DNA from: Gammaproteobacteria bacterium
GTDB lineage: Bacteria > Pseudomonadota > Gammaproteobacteria > GRL18
Length of the DNA: 34,292 nt
Direction: 5' to 3'
NCBI GenBank assembly: GCA_016744995.1
Contig: JADGDG010000032.1
Coordinates: forward strand, 1 to 34,292
The translations under genes and the position numbers were made by a program. The notes under the pieces are model-generated. The model did no database searches and was not told the origin of the DNA. It was given only the letters and a program-made list of their open reading frames with translations. Below, one piece after another: positions 24,919-32,787 of the stretch (its first letter is position 1; each line of letters opens with the position of its first letter).

Positions 24919-25461
24919 ATGGCTGGAATAAATAAAGTAATTATCGTAGGTAATCTGGGGCAGGATCCTGAGGTGCGCTACACTGCCGATGGCAAAGCTA
25001 TTACAAATATCAGTGTTGCAACCTCTGATTCCTGGACTGATAAAAATACTGGTCAGAAACAGGAAAGAACTGAGTGGCATCGTATTGTTTTTTTTGGCCC
25101 CATTGCAAATACTGCTGGTGAATATCTGAAAAAAGGTTCGAAAGTTTATATTGAAGGTAAGTTGCAAACCAGAAAATGGCAAGATAAAAATGGCCAGGAT
25201 CGTTGGACAACTGAAATTGTCGTCCAGGGATTTGGCGGCACATTGCAAATGCTGGACAGCCGTACAGGTGGTGATACCGCCTTTGGTCAGCAGCAAGGAA
25301 GTAATCAGAATTTTCAGCAGAATCAGGCACCTCTACAGCAGCAGGCACCGCAACAGAATTTTCAACAAAACCAGCCACAGCAACAGCCAACTCAGCAACC
25401 ACAGACTGCTCCAGCAAGTCAGCCTTTTGAGGAAGAGTTTGATGACGATATTCCGTTTTAG
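24919..25461 (+). CDS. ssb: single-stranded DNA-binding protein SSB
   Basis: SSB coats single-stranded DNA in replication, recombination and repair and recruits partners through its C-terminal tip. About 180 residues: an OB-fold domain (about 1-112; INKVIIVGNLGQDPEVRYT, the TEWHRIVFFG core, LKKGSKVYIEGKLQTRKW), a long Gln/Asn-rich disordered linker (about 120-165) with repeated NFQQNQ, and the acidic tip DDDIPF that binds partner proteins. The ATG at 24919 follows GAGG at about 8 bases, better than a GTG one codon earlier. In many gammaproteobacteria uvrA lies divergent to ssb; here it does not. A clear terminator follows. Confidence 0.98.
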   Translation: MAGINKVIIVGNLGQDPEVRYTADGKAITNISVATSDSWTDKNTGQKQERTEWHRIVFFGPIANTAGEYLKKGSKVYIEGKLQTRKWQDKNGQDRWTTEIVVQGFGGTLQMLDSRTGGDTAFGQQQGSNQNFQQNQAPLQQQAPQQNFQQNQPQQQPTQQPQTAPASQPFEEEFDDDIPF

Positions 25462-25498
25462 GCCACACCCTTTTCATTTTTGTTGAAATAAAACTAAG

Positions 25499-25531
25499 AA
25501 GCCTTGTATACCAAGGCTTTTTCTTTTTTTT
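25499..25531 (+). terminator. Rho-independent terminator of ssb
   Basis: A perfect 8-base stem AAGCCTTG / CAAGGCTT with the loop TATAC is followed by a T-rich run interrupted by one C. It begins 38 bases after the ssb stop codon. It is a textbook intrinsic terminator and shows that ssb is monocistronic. Confidence 0.92.
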
Positions 25532-25550
25532 GAGTATTGAAAAAGACTTA

Positions 25551-25618
25551 ATTTCTTACAAATGAATTAACAGAGCGATCAAATTACCATGTATAGATTT
25601 GCTGTGTCTGTAAGAAAT
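25551..25618. promoter_or_regulatory. 10-base inverted repeat upstream of the haem-motif cyclase
   Basis: Perfect arms ATTTCTTACA (25551-25560) and TGTAAGAAAT (25609-25618) are 48 bases apart and lie 73 bases upstream of the cyclase ATG. The spacing is long for a hairpin, so paired protein-binding half-sites are more likely. It could also be chance in AT-rich DNA. Confidence 0.3.
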
Positions 25619-25690
25619 AACTCACTAGACCCTTGATTTTATAGTATTATAGAGTGTTGTTTCATAAACGATAACTCTTGGGTAACATTG

Positions 25691-26977
25691 ATGAAGAGCA
25701 AGAAAAATTTATCCTTTTTAATTATTTTAGCTGTAGTATTTTTACTGATCTTTGTTTTACTTTCCACGTTATTTCATAACTATACTGATAAATACGTAAT
25801 TCATGAAGCCGAAAAACTGGCGCAAGACTCCCTGCTAACTCACCGTGCAATACATAAATATATCAATACAATATCAAGGCCAGAGTTGTACCGTCTAAAA
25901 GATGAAGGGCTGCTGTATAAGGAATATTTTTCACCTAAAACCATGTCATTTACTTATACTGCTCGCGGAATTAAAAGCTTTCTTAATAAGGAACGAAAAA
26001 AAGCTGGTTTAGACGAAATTTATTTTAAATTAGCATCTAATAACCCGAGAAATGAAATTAATCGAGCTGATGAGCAGGAAAGTCAACTTCTAAAATTTAT
26101 GAATGACAATAAGTTGGAAGATTATCGAGAAGTTATTCTGGATAAAAGTGGCCATAAAATGCTCTATATTGCCATACCCACCAAACCTATTACAAAAAGC
26201 TGTTTAAAATGTCATGGTGATCCGGCTGATGCCCCACAAGAAATGGTGGCACTATATCCCGATGCTGTTGGCTACTATGAAAAAGAGGGTGATATCAGAG
26301 CACTTATATCCATTCGTATCCCCCTGCAGCAGCACATGCGTGATGGTGAAAAAATATCTACTATATTTATAGTCATTACCTTTATAGCCTTATTATTGAT
26401 CTATCTATTAATATGGTTTTTTATTTATCGTATTGATCATCAACAGCAGCTTATTCTTGATATAAATCTTGAACTTGAACACCTTGCAACCCATGATGTG
26501 CTGACAGGTTTGCCTAATCGTCGACACTTTAAAGATTATGCTGAAAATAGAATTATTCAGGCACAGCGAAGTAATGAGAATGTCGCATTTCTCTATGTTG
26601 ATTTAGATGGCTTTAAGGCGATTAATGATGACATTTCCCATGTAGCAGGAGATTTGGTGCTAACAACTATTGCCGATAGATTTAAAGCTTTTGCCAGACA
26701 AAATGAAATGATAGCTCGTATTGGTGGTGATGAATTTTGTATGGTTATTTATGGGTTTAATAATGTGACTGAATTGGAAAATACAGCAAAACGCCTTATT
26801 GCTGACTGTACTAAGACAATTAAAATTTCTGGTACAAAGGTGAAAGTTGGGATGAGTATTGGTATTTCAATATATCCTGAACATGGTAAAACCTATGATG
26901 AACTAATATTATTGGCTGATGATGCAATGTATCAGGCTAAAAAGAGTGCAAAGGGTTCTTATTTATTTGTAGGATGA
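25691..26977 (+). CDS. membrane diguanylate cyclase with periplasmic c-type haem (Tll0287-like/DUF3365) sensor
   Basis: About 428 residues from the ATG at 25691. Layout: membrane segment about 9-28; a periplasmic domain about 30-220 with the c-type haem attachment motif CLKCH (171-175) in SCLKCHGDP, as in Tll0287-like (DUF3365) sensors; a second membrane segment about 222-246; and a GGDEF domain from about 262. The active site GGDEF is at 345-349 with DLDGFKAINDD. The inhibition site position reads RQNE, with Glu for Asp, so product inhibition may be weakened. A haem in the periplasmic domain would let the enzyme respond to redox state or a gas such as NO. It needs the Ccm maturation system, encoded elsewhere. 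Confidence 0.9.
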   Translation: MKSKKNLSFLIILAVVFLLIFVLLSTLFHNYTDKYVIHEAEKLAQDSLLTHRAIHKYINTISRPELYRLKDEGLLYKEYFSPKTMSFTYTARGIKSFLNKERKKAGLDEIYFKLASNNPRNEINRADEQESQLLKFMNDNKLEDYREVILDKSGHKMLYIAIPTKPITKSCLKCHGDPADAPQEMVALYPDAVGYYEKEGDIRALISIRIPLQQHMRDGEKISTIFIVITFIALLLIYLLIWFFIYRIDHQQQLILDINLELEHLATHDVLTGLPNRRHFKDYAENRIIQAQRSNENVAFLYVDLDGFKAINDDISHVAGDLVLTTIADRFKAFARQNEMIARIGGDEFCMVIYGFNNVTELENTAKRLIADCTKTIKISGTKVKVGMSIGISIYPEHGKTYDELILLADDAMYQAKKSAKGSYLFVG

Positions 26978-27328
26978 TGGGGTGTGTCATTAGAAGAATC
27001 ACTCATATATACAGGTCTGGCTCTCAATAAGTGACAGTTTTAGTCAATTTTTTAATAAATTTACGAATAAAATGTTATTTTTGTTGATGTTTGCCCCCAA
27101 AATCACTAAAATCGCGGGTAATTTTCTATGCTTCTCAGCAATCAGGCAGAATTCATCTTTGCAATCTGTGTTTGCCGAAGCAATTTTCCAATTATTTATA
27201 GTTATTTATAGTTCTGCGCCAAAAAAACATTGGTGTTTGGTTTTTTATTGTCAAAACAATAAAAAGAAAAGGCAACCTATAAAGATTGAGAATGATTAAC
27301 CCGATTTTTAGTATAACCAGAGAATATT
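26978..27328. other. 351-base intergenic region before EF-G2
   Basis: No gene is supported. A plus-strand frame of 75 codons (27072-27299) has no ribosome site and looks random. A perfect inverted repeat TTTTTATTGT / ACAATAAAAA with the loop CAAA is at 27242-27265, about 64 bases upstream of the EF-G2 ATG. A tandem AGTTATTTAT pair lies near 27199-27219. The EF-G2 promoter must be here, and the inverted repeat could be a regulatory site or an upstream terminator. Confidence 0.5.
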
Positions 27329-29419
27329 ATGGCTGATTTAAGCAACTACCGTAACATAGGCATCTTCGCACACGTTGATGCGGGCAAAACCACCACCACT
27401 GAACGTATTTTGAATTTGACGGGTAAGACCCATAAGATTGGAGAAGTGCATGATGGTGAAGCAACCACCGATTTCATGGAGCAGGAGCAGGAGCGCGGTA
27501 TTACTATTCAGTCTGCGGCAACATCTTGTGAGTGGGATGGGCATCGTATGAATATTATTGATACACCGGGACACGTTGACTTCACTATTGAAGTTTACCG
27601 TTCTTTAAAAGTGCTTGATGGCGGTGTGGGTGTTTTCTGTGGTTCGGGCGGTGTTGAGCCTCAATCTGAAACTAACTGGCGTTATGCGAATGAATCAGGC
27701 GTTGCGCGTGTGATTTTTGTCAATAAACTGGATCGCATCGGTGCTGATTTCTATCGTGTCGTTGATCAGGTTGAAAATGTTTTACAAGCCAACCCTTTGG
27801 TTATGGTATTACCCATTGGCATTGAAGACGATTTCTCAGGTGTTGTTGATCTATTGACCCGTAAAGCATGGGTATGGGATGGTTCAGGCGATCCTAAAAA
27901 ATATGAAATACTAGATGTGCCTGCTGATATGGTTGATCAAGTTGAAGATTATCGTGAGCAGTTGATTGAAACGGCTCTTGAGCAGGATGATGAGCTGATG
28001 GAAGCTTATCTGGAAGGTGAACAGCCTTCTATTGATGACATCAAGCGCTGTATCCGTAAGGGTACCATTGCACTGGACTTCTTTCCAACACTCTGTGGTT
28101 CAGCATTTAAGAACAAAGGCATTCAATTAGTACTGGATGCGGTTGTTGATTATCTGCCTAATCCAATGGAAGTGGCTCCTCAGCCTGAAGTTGATCTGGA
28201 TGGTAATGAGACCGGTGAAATGGCCATTGTTGATGAAGACAGACCGGCACGTGCCCTGGCATTCAAGATTATGGATGACCGTTTTGGTGCACTGACCTTT
28301 ATTCGTATGTATTCAGGTCGTGTTGATAAGGGTATGACTTTATTAAATACCTTCACGGGCAAAACTGAACGTATTGGCCGTATTGTTGAGATGCATGCGG
28401 ATTCTCGTGAAGAGTTAGATTCTTGTGTTGCAGGTGATATTGTTGCCTTTGTTGGTTTGAAGAATACTCAAACGGGTCATACTTTATGTGATCCTAAAAA
28501 CCCAGCCACATTAGAGCCAATGGTTTTCCCTGATCCCGTTATTTCTATTGCTATATCACCTAATGATAAGGGTGGTTCTGAAAAAATGGGTATTGCTCTG
28601 AACAAGATGGTTAAAGAAGATCCTTCTTTCCACGTTGAGACAGACGAAGAAAGTGGTGAAACCATTCTTAAGGGTATGGGTGAACTCCATTTGGATATTA
28701 AAATTGATATCCTTAAACGTACTCATGGTGTTGATGTAACCGTTGGTAAACCTCAGGTTGCCTACCGTGAGTCGATTACTCAGCTTGTTGAAGACAGCTA
28801 CACTCATAAGAAGCAGTCTGGTGGTTCTGGTCAGTATGGTCGAATTGACTATATTATCCAACCAGGTGAGCCAAATACCGGTTATACCTTTGAGTCTAAA
28901 GTCACTGGTGGTAATGTCCCAAGTGAATACTGGGGCGCTATTGATAAAGCCTTTGGCCGTATGATGAACGAAGGTGTTCTGGCTGGCTTCCCTGTGGTTG
29001 ATGTGTCTGTTACATTGTTGGACGGTGCATACCACGCCGTGGATTCATCTGCTATGGCTTTTGAATTAGCTGCTTATGGTGCTTACCGTCAGACTATGAA
29101 GAAAGCGAGTCCTCAACTACTTGAACCAATCATGAAAGTGGACGTGTTTACACCTGAAGCTCATGTTGGTGATTGTATTGGTGACTTGAACCGTCGTCGC
29201 GGTATGATTAAGGATCAAGAATCTAACCCAATGGGTACTCGTATTAAAGCAGAAGCACCTTTGAGTGAAATGTTTGGTTATATTGGTGACTTGCGTACCA
29301 TGACTTCTGGTCGTGGTCAGTTTTCAATGGAATTTTCTCACTATAGCGCATGTCCTAAGAGTGTTGCAGAAGTAGTAATTAAAGAAACCTTAGAGCGTAA
29401 AGCGAAGAAAAAGAAGTAA
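27329..29419 (+). CDS. fusA: elongation factor G, second-type paralogue (EF-G2)
   Basis: Translocation GTPase. The 696 residues cover all five EF-G domains: G1 AHVDAGKT (14-21), the switch region ERGITIQSAATS, G3 DTPGH, G4 NKLD, a domain II segment, the domain IV loop region and a C-terminal Lys tail. The sequence is of the FusA2 type seen in Vibrio and Pseudomonas: it begins MADLSNYRNIGIFAHVDAGK and has FCGSGGVEPQSETNWRYAN where housekeeping EF-G has AVGGVQPQSETVWRQAN. It stands alone with its own terminator, not in rpsL-rpsG-fusA-tuf, so a canonical copy probably exists elsewhere. Its role could be condition-specific elongation or ribosome recycling. Confidence 0.93.
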   Translation: MADLSNYRNIGIFAHVDAGKTTTTERILNLTGKTHKIGEVHDGEATTDFMEQEQERGITIQSAATSCEWDGHRMNIIDTPGHVDFTIEVYRSLKVLDGGVGVFCGSGGVEPQSETNWRYANESGVARVIFVNKLDRIGADFYRVVDQVENVLQANPLVMVLPIGIEDDFSGVVDLLTRKAWVWDGSGDPKKYEILDVPADMVDQVEDYREQLIETALEQDDELMEAYLEGEQPSIDDIKRCIRKGTIALDFFPTLCGSAFKNKGIQLVLDAVVDYLPNPMEVAPQPEVDLDGNETGEMAIVDEDRPARALAFKIMDDRFGALTFIRMYSGRVDKGMTLLNTFTGKTERIGRIVEMHADSREELDSCVAGDIVAFVGLKNTQTGHTLCDPKNPATLEPMVFPDPVISIAISPNDKGGSEKMGIALNKMVKEDPSFHVETDEESGETILKGMGELHLDIKIDILKRTHGVDVTVGKPQVAYRESITQLVEDSYTHKKQSGGSGQYGRIDYIIQPGEPNTGYTFESKVTGGNVPSEYWGAIDKAFGRMMNEGVLAGFPVVDVSVTLLDGAYHAVDSSAMAFELAAYGAYRQTMKKASPQLLEPIMKVDVFTPEAHVGDCIGDLNRRRGMIKDQESNPMGTRIKAEAPLSEMFGYIGDLRTMTSGRGQFSMEFSHYSACPKSVAEVVIKETLERKAKKKK

Positions 29420-29459
29420 AACTTCTTTCAATATCTTCTTTATTTATAAAGAGAGAAAT

Positions 29460-29493
29460 GGCCAGACACTTGTTGAGTGTCTGGCCTTTTTTT
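29460..29493 (+). terminator. strong Rho-independent terminator after EF-G2
   Basis: A perfect 11-base stem GGCCAGACACT / AGTGTCTGGCC with the loop TGTTG is followed by seven T. It begins 41 bases after the stop codon. It also lies inside the in-frame N-terminal extension of the next open frame, which shows that extension is not coding. Confidence 0.97.
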
Positions 29494-29544
29494 ATCTGCA
29501 AAGACAATTGTCTTCAAGTTTTTTATAAGTTATCGAAATTATAT

Positions 29545-29799
29545 ATGAAATGTCGTAATGGCTGTGGTGCCTGCTGTATTGCACCTTCAATATCTACCCC
29601 TATTCCAGGTATGCCAGATGGAAAACCTGCGGGAGAGAGATGTACACAGCTGGATGAAAATAATTCCTGTAAAATATTCGGGCAATCATCCAGACCAGGC
29701 GTCTGTCTGTTATTTCAGGCAAGTGAGGAATTTTGTGGTGATACGAATGAGTTTGCTTTACAGCGCATTACTCAACTAGAGGTTGAAAGCACACCGTAG
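29545..29799 (+). CDS. YkgJ-type cysteine-cluster protein
   Basis: The 84-residue protein starts MKCRNGCGACCIAP and has the CxxxCxxCC cluster (Cys3, 7, 10, 11) of the YkgJ/UPF0153 zinc- or iron-chelating family, plus Cys33, Cys42, Cys54 and Cys64 and the PGMPDGKPAGERC segment. Members probably bind a metal or Fe-S cluster; their function is not known. The ATG at 29545 is right because the frame upstream is crossed by a terminator. It is small but complete for the YcgN/YkgJ short type. It lies between the EF-G2 terminator and the TraB-family gene, so it needs its own promoter, at about 29494-29540. Confidence 0.88.
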   Translation: MKCRNGCGACCIAPSISTPIPGMPDGKPAGERCTQLDENNSCKIFGQSSRPGVCLLFQASEEFCGDTNEFALQRITQLEVESTP

Positions 29800-29887
29800 A
29801 ATAATATTGGATGATTAATTGTGAATGTTTAATTAATTACTTCTATGTTAGAACTCAGTATAATAATGTTTAATTTAATATTCAGGA

Positions 29888-31258
29888 TTGATCAAATCAG
29901 TGGAAAAGCAAGAAGTATCAGGGACTGAGAGCCTTCAGCGGGACAAGAGCCTTCAGCAGGATAAGAGCCTTCAGCGAGATAAAAGCCTTCAGCAAGATAA
30001 AAGCTCTCAGCATGAGGACAGCCCTCAGCCAAATGAGGAGAGTTCAAAGGAAGAACCTATTTTTTGCCATGTACTGGCTGGAAAATCAATTACTGTACTG
30101 GGTACTGCTCACGTATCGAAGACCAGTGCTGATAAAGTGCTTGAATTATTAGCTACTGGTGAATATGACGGAGTGGCTATTGAGCTATGTCCCAGCCGAT
30201 ATAATAGTATGATTGACCCTGATAGTCTGGCTAAAATGGATCTGTTTCAGGTCTTTAAACAAGGCAAGGCTTCTATGGTTATTGCTTCACTTGCCCTGGG
30301 TGCCTATCAGCAAAAAATGGCTGATGAATTTGGCATTGAGCCTGGTGCAGAAATGCGTATGGCTATTGATCAGGCAAATGAAATGAAGAGTGAAATTCAT
30401 CTCATTGATCGAGAAGTTGGTACGACCCTTAAACGTGTTTACAATAATGTACCCTGGTGGAAAAAAATGGGTATTATAGGCGGTTTGCTGGGTAGTGTTG
30501 TTTCTAATGAAAAGGTGTCTGAAGAAGAAATTGAACGGCTTAAAGAAGGTGATATTTTAGAAACGACATTCTCTCAATTTGCCGAAGAAGCGAAAGAATT
30601 ATTTGAGCCATTGATTGATGAGCGTGATCAATATATGGCAGCCCGCCTGGAACAGATAGTGACCAGTTCTGATAATCAGTCAATTCTTGCTGTAGTCGGA
30701 GCAGGGCATCTGAAAGGTATTGAGTCCTATCTGGCAAAAGATGAACAAGTAACGGCTCCAGAAGAATTGCACAACAAGGCGCAGCAGACAATCGACAGAC
30801 TGGATGCGCTACCGAAGAAAAGCCGTTGGCCAAAAATTATTCCATGGATAATTGTGGCTATTATAATTACCGGTTTTGCTATTGGTTTTAACAAAAGTAC
30901 CGAACTGGGTGTGCAGCTGATTATTTATTGGGTGCTGATCAATGGTTCTCTCTCTGCTTTAGGCGCGGCTTTAGCAAAGGGACACCCTCTGACTGTGATG
31001 GGTGCCTTTTTTGCCGCACCACTGACCTCTTTGAATCCAACAATTGGTGCCGGAATGGTTACTGCAGCCATTGAAATGTACTTAAGAAAACCAAATGTCG
31101 GTGACTTTAGCGAGTTGAGAAGAGATACCACACATGTTTCTGGCTGGTGGAAAAATAAAGTTGCCAGAACGCTGCTGGTGTTTTTCTTTTCAACCATAGG
31201 TTCCGCTATCGGAACTTATGTTGCAGGTTTTAAAATATTCGAGAGTCTGGTTAGTTAG
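29888..31258 (+). CDS. TraB-family membrane protein
   Basis: About 456 residues. The TraB/TIKI-like domain is at about 60-290: ITVLGTAHVSKTSADKV (69-83), VAIELCPSRY (96-105) and the last-strand motif VVGAGHLKGI (269-278). Three or four membrane segments follow (about 317-335, 342-358, 366-392 and 425-450). The domain belongs to the proposed Tiki/TraB/EreA/ChaN metal-dependent hydrolase superfamily; TraB of Enterococcus lowers pheromone activity. The N-terminus (15-55) is a low-complexity SLQxDK repeat. The start is uncertain: the TTG at 29888 follows AGGA with no spacing, while a GTG at 29900 is 12 bases from it and is more likely. Confidence 0.88.
   Translation: MIKSVEKQEVSGTESLQRDKSLQQDKSLQRDKSLQQDKSSQHEDSPQPNEESSKEEPIFCHVLAGKSITVLGTAHVSKTSADKVLELLATGEYDGVAIELCPSRYNSMIDPDSLAKMDLFQVFKQGKASMVIASLALGAYQQKMADEFGIEPGAEMRMAIDQANEMKSEIHLIDREVGTTLKRVYNNVPWWKKMGIIGGLLGSVVSNEKVSEEEIERLKEGDILETTFSQFAEEAKELFEPLIDERDQYMAARLEQIVTSSDNQSILAVVGAGHLKGIESYLAKDEQVTAPEELHNKAQQTIDRLDALPKKSRWPKIIPWIIVAIIITGFAIGFNKSTELGVQLIIYWVLINGSLSALGAALAKGHPLTVMGAFFAAPLTSLNPTIGAGMVTAAIEMYLRKPNVGDFSELRRDTTHVSGWWKNKVARTLLVFFFSTIGSAIGTYVAGFKIFESLVS
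29930..30037 (+). repeat. 18-base in-frame tandem repeat inside the TraB-family gene
   Basis: Four near-identical 18-base units (first AGCCTTCAGCGGGACAAG; starts at 29930, 29948, 29966 and 29984) and two decayed ones (30002 and 30020) encode SLQ(R/Q)DK, then SSQHED and SPQPNE. Arg and Gln alternate at position 4, so a 36-base double unit may have been copied. It is a slippage-prone, probably disordered cytoplasmic tail, variable between strains. Confidence 0.9.
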
Positions 31259-31267
31259 GCTTGTTAC

Positions 31268-31304
31268 TTCCCCTTTGTCAAAGGGGAAAAGTCAAAGGGG
31301 AAAA
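31268..31304. repeat. palindrome plus 14-base direct repeat between convergent genes
   Basis: TTCCCCTTTG and CAAAGGGGAA pair around a single T at 31268-31288. The unit GTCAAAGGGGAAAA occurs twice in a row (31277-31290 and 31291-31304). It sits between the ends of the TraB-family and ChaN-like genes and may stop transcription, but neither strand has a U-run directly after the stem. Confidence 0.6.
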
Positions 31305-31307
31305 AAG

Positions 31308-32369
31308 CTATTTCTTATTTTTTTTCTTTTTCATATACTCGCGCATTTTTTTACATTGATCCTCTCGTGCAGCTGTTTCAGTAAACCAGATGTAATCAAA
31401 AGGGAGTTTCTCTGCAGTCTCACTCCAGGCTTTTGCATATTCTGTTGGATTAAACTCACCTTTACTTACTTCCATAAAGGCAAGGCTCACAATTTTTAGC
31501 TCAGGCGCTTCCTGATGTAAATAGTAGGGGACTCCATAATCCGTTCGGGTGTGCCCTGAGCCGGCAATTAAAATTAATTGATTCATCTTATCCGGGACTG
31601 TTTTTTTCGGCAGAGAAGAGAGTATGCTCTGTGTCATAGCAAGATCTCGAACTTGTTGGCCTAACAACATCGGAGAGAGCATTTTTTCAGGCAGCATATC
31701 GCAGTGAGAAGAGAGAATTTCCTTCATGAGCTCTTTTTTTAAAGGTTCATCATATTGATATTTAGTCAGGAGATCCTGATATTGCTGATCCAGCACTATG
31801 CTGCCCTGTTTAATGACATTGCGTATGGTTTTAATATTTAAATTAGCAGCAATGATAGGGAGCTCGTTATCAATGCTGCTGTAAAATATAGGGTAATAAT
31901 ATTCCCACTCCGGCCAGCCTGATTTTTCCCAGTTGATCCTCTGAGAGAATAACTCAACTTTTTTTGCACTGTTCAATTGAGTCGTATTGTCAGCGGGAGA
32001 ATAATACTGGCTTTGAAATTGATTGATTGCGGCTTGTTTGTTTTGATTGAGCATTTCAAAGGCGACAATAGGGGAGTGTTTAATATTATTTAAACTATTT
32101 GTCAGTTCAGTGATAACCTGTGCCTGTAATTGGTGATGTCTGGCATTGTCATGGGTTTCACCCAGCAATATGATATTGCTTTTTGCCAGTTGAAGACTTA
32201 AATCTTTTCTGGTGACGATTTTTTGATCGGCAACAGACCAGATTTGATCAATGAGCTCATGTTGAGTGATTTCATATTCGGGTGAAAAATTGTTCAGGGA
32301 CTGACTCTGGCAGGCACTTAAAGTTAGAAATATAATAGAAGTAACGATCAGATGAATTATTTTAATCAT
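31308..32369 (-). CDS. ChaN-like lipoprotein
   Basis: About 353 residues from the ATG at 32369, which has GAGGA 5 bases upstream (an in-frame GTG at 32384 is worse). The lipobox LSAC puts the lipidated Cys at about 20, and residue +2 is Gln, so the outer membrane is likely. The ChaN/haem-binding-uptake domain (Cofac_haem_bdg type) has ILLGETHDNARHHQLQ (the GETH.....H motif), VAFEMLNQ and the closing motif ILIAGSGHTRTDYGVPYYL. ChaN of Campylobacter binds haem as a dimer and is linked to iron uptake. The C-terminus is Lys-rich (KKKKNKK). It shares a superfamily with the TraB protein that faces it end to end. Confidence 0.9.
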   Translation of the reverse strand: MIKIIHLIVTSIIFLTLSACQSQSLNNFSPEYEITQHELIDQIWSVADQKIVTRKDLSLQLAKSNIILLGETHDNARHHQLQAQVITELTNSLNNIKHSPIVAFEMLNQNKQAAINQFQSQYYSPADNTTQLNSAKKVELFSQRINWEKSGWPEWEYYYPIFYSSIDNELPIIAANLNIKTIRNVIKQGSIVLDQQYQDLLTKYQYDEPLKKELMKEILSSHCDMLPEKMLSPMLLGQQVRDLAMTQSILSSLPKKTVPDKMNQLILIAGSGHTRTDYGVPYYLHQEAPELKIVSLAFMEVSKGEFNPTEYAKAWSETAEKLPFDYIWFTETAAREDQCKKMREYMKKKKNKK

Positions 32370-32531
32370 AAAATCCTCATACACAGGCTATTTGGTTAAT
32401 GATATTGTACTATAAAATATCTTGCATAGATGATTTTATCAATTATTATGATCCTTCAAAAAAACATGTACTTTTTCAATGCTGGGAGTATGGGTGATTC
32501 ACCAATGCTTTCAGGAGGAAACTACTTTTTT

Positions 32532-32717
32532 ATGAGTATGAGAAACTTTAGAACACTTTTTTTTACCGTCTTCATTATCTTGCTGCAAGTGAGTTTTCTG
32601 GCGACTTTATCAGCAGCATCGCCAGCAGCTCAAAATCCATTGCTTAAATATGTCCCCGCAGAGACGTTGTTTTTTTCGGGTAATACAGAATTAGTTAATC
32701 TGGTCATCTTGTCATAA
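32532..32717 (+). pseudogene. truncated exported protein (N-terminal remnant)
   Basis: From the ATG at 32532 (AGGAGG 13 bases upstream) a signal peptide is encoded (core about 10-24, cut likely after LSAAS near 29). The motif NPLLKYVPAETLFFSGNTEL follows and the frame stops at residue 61. That motif looks like the start of a much longer family of exported proteins that begin LLKYVP.DT.FF.G, known to me only by impression. The rest is not found in any frame before ispG, so the gene seems to have been cut by a deletion or rearrangement. The alternative is a genuine 40-residue secreted peptide. Confidence 0.5.
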
Positions 32718-32787
32718 TAGGAACTTTGGATTTTATGCTCTGGGTTTGACTAATGACAATAGATAAATGACTTCTTTTTTTACGCTG

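Noticed and set aside
27072..27299. Plus-strand frame of 75 codons before EF-G2
   Set aside because: It has no ribosome site, lies over A/T repeats, and its translation has no recognisable features.
29458..29544. N-terminal extension of the YkgJ-type protein
   Set aside because: It would be translated across a strong intrinsic terminator. The family normally starts at the MKCR...C cluster.
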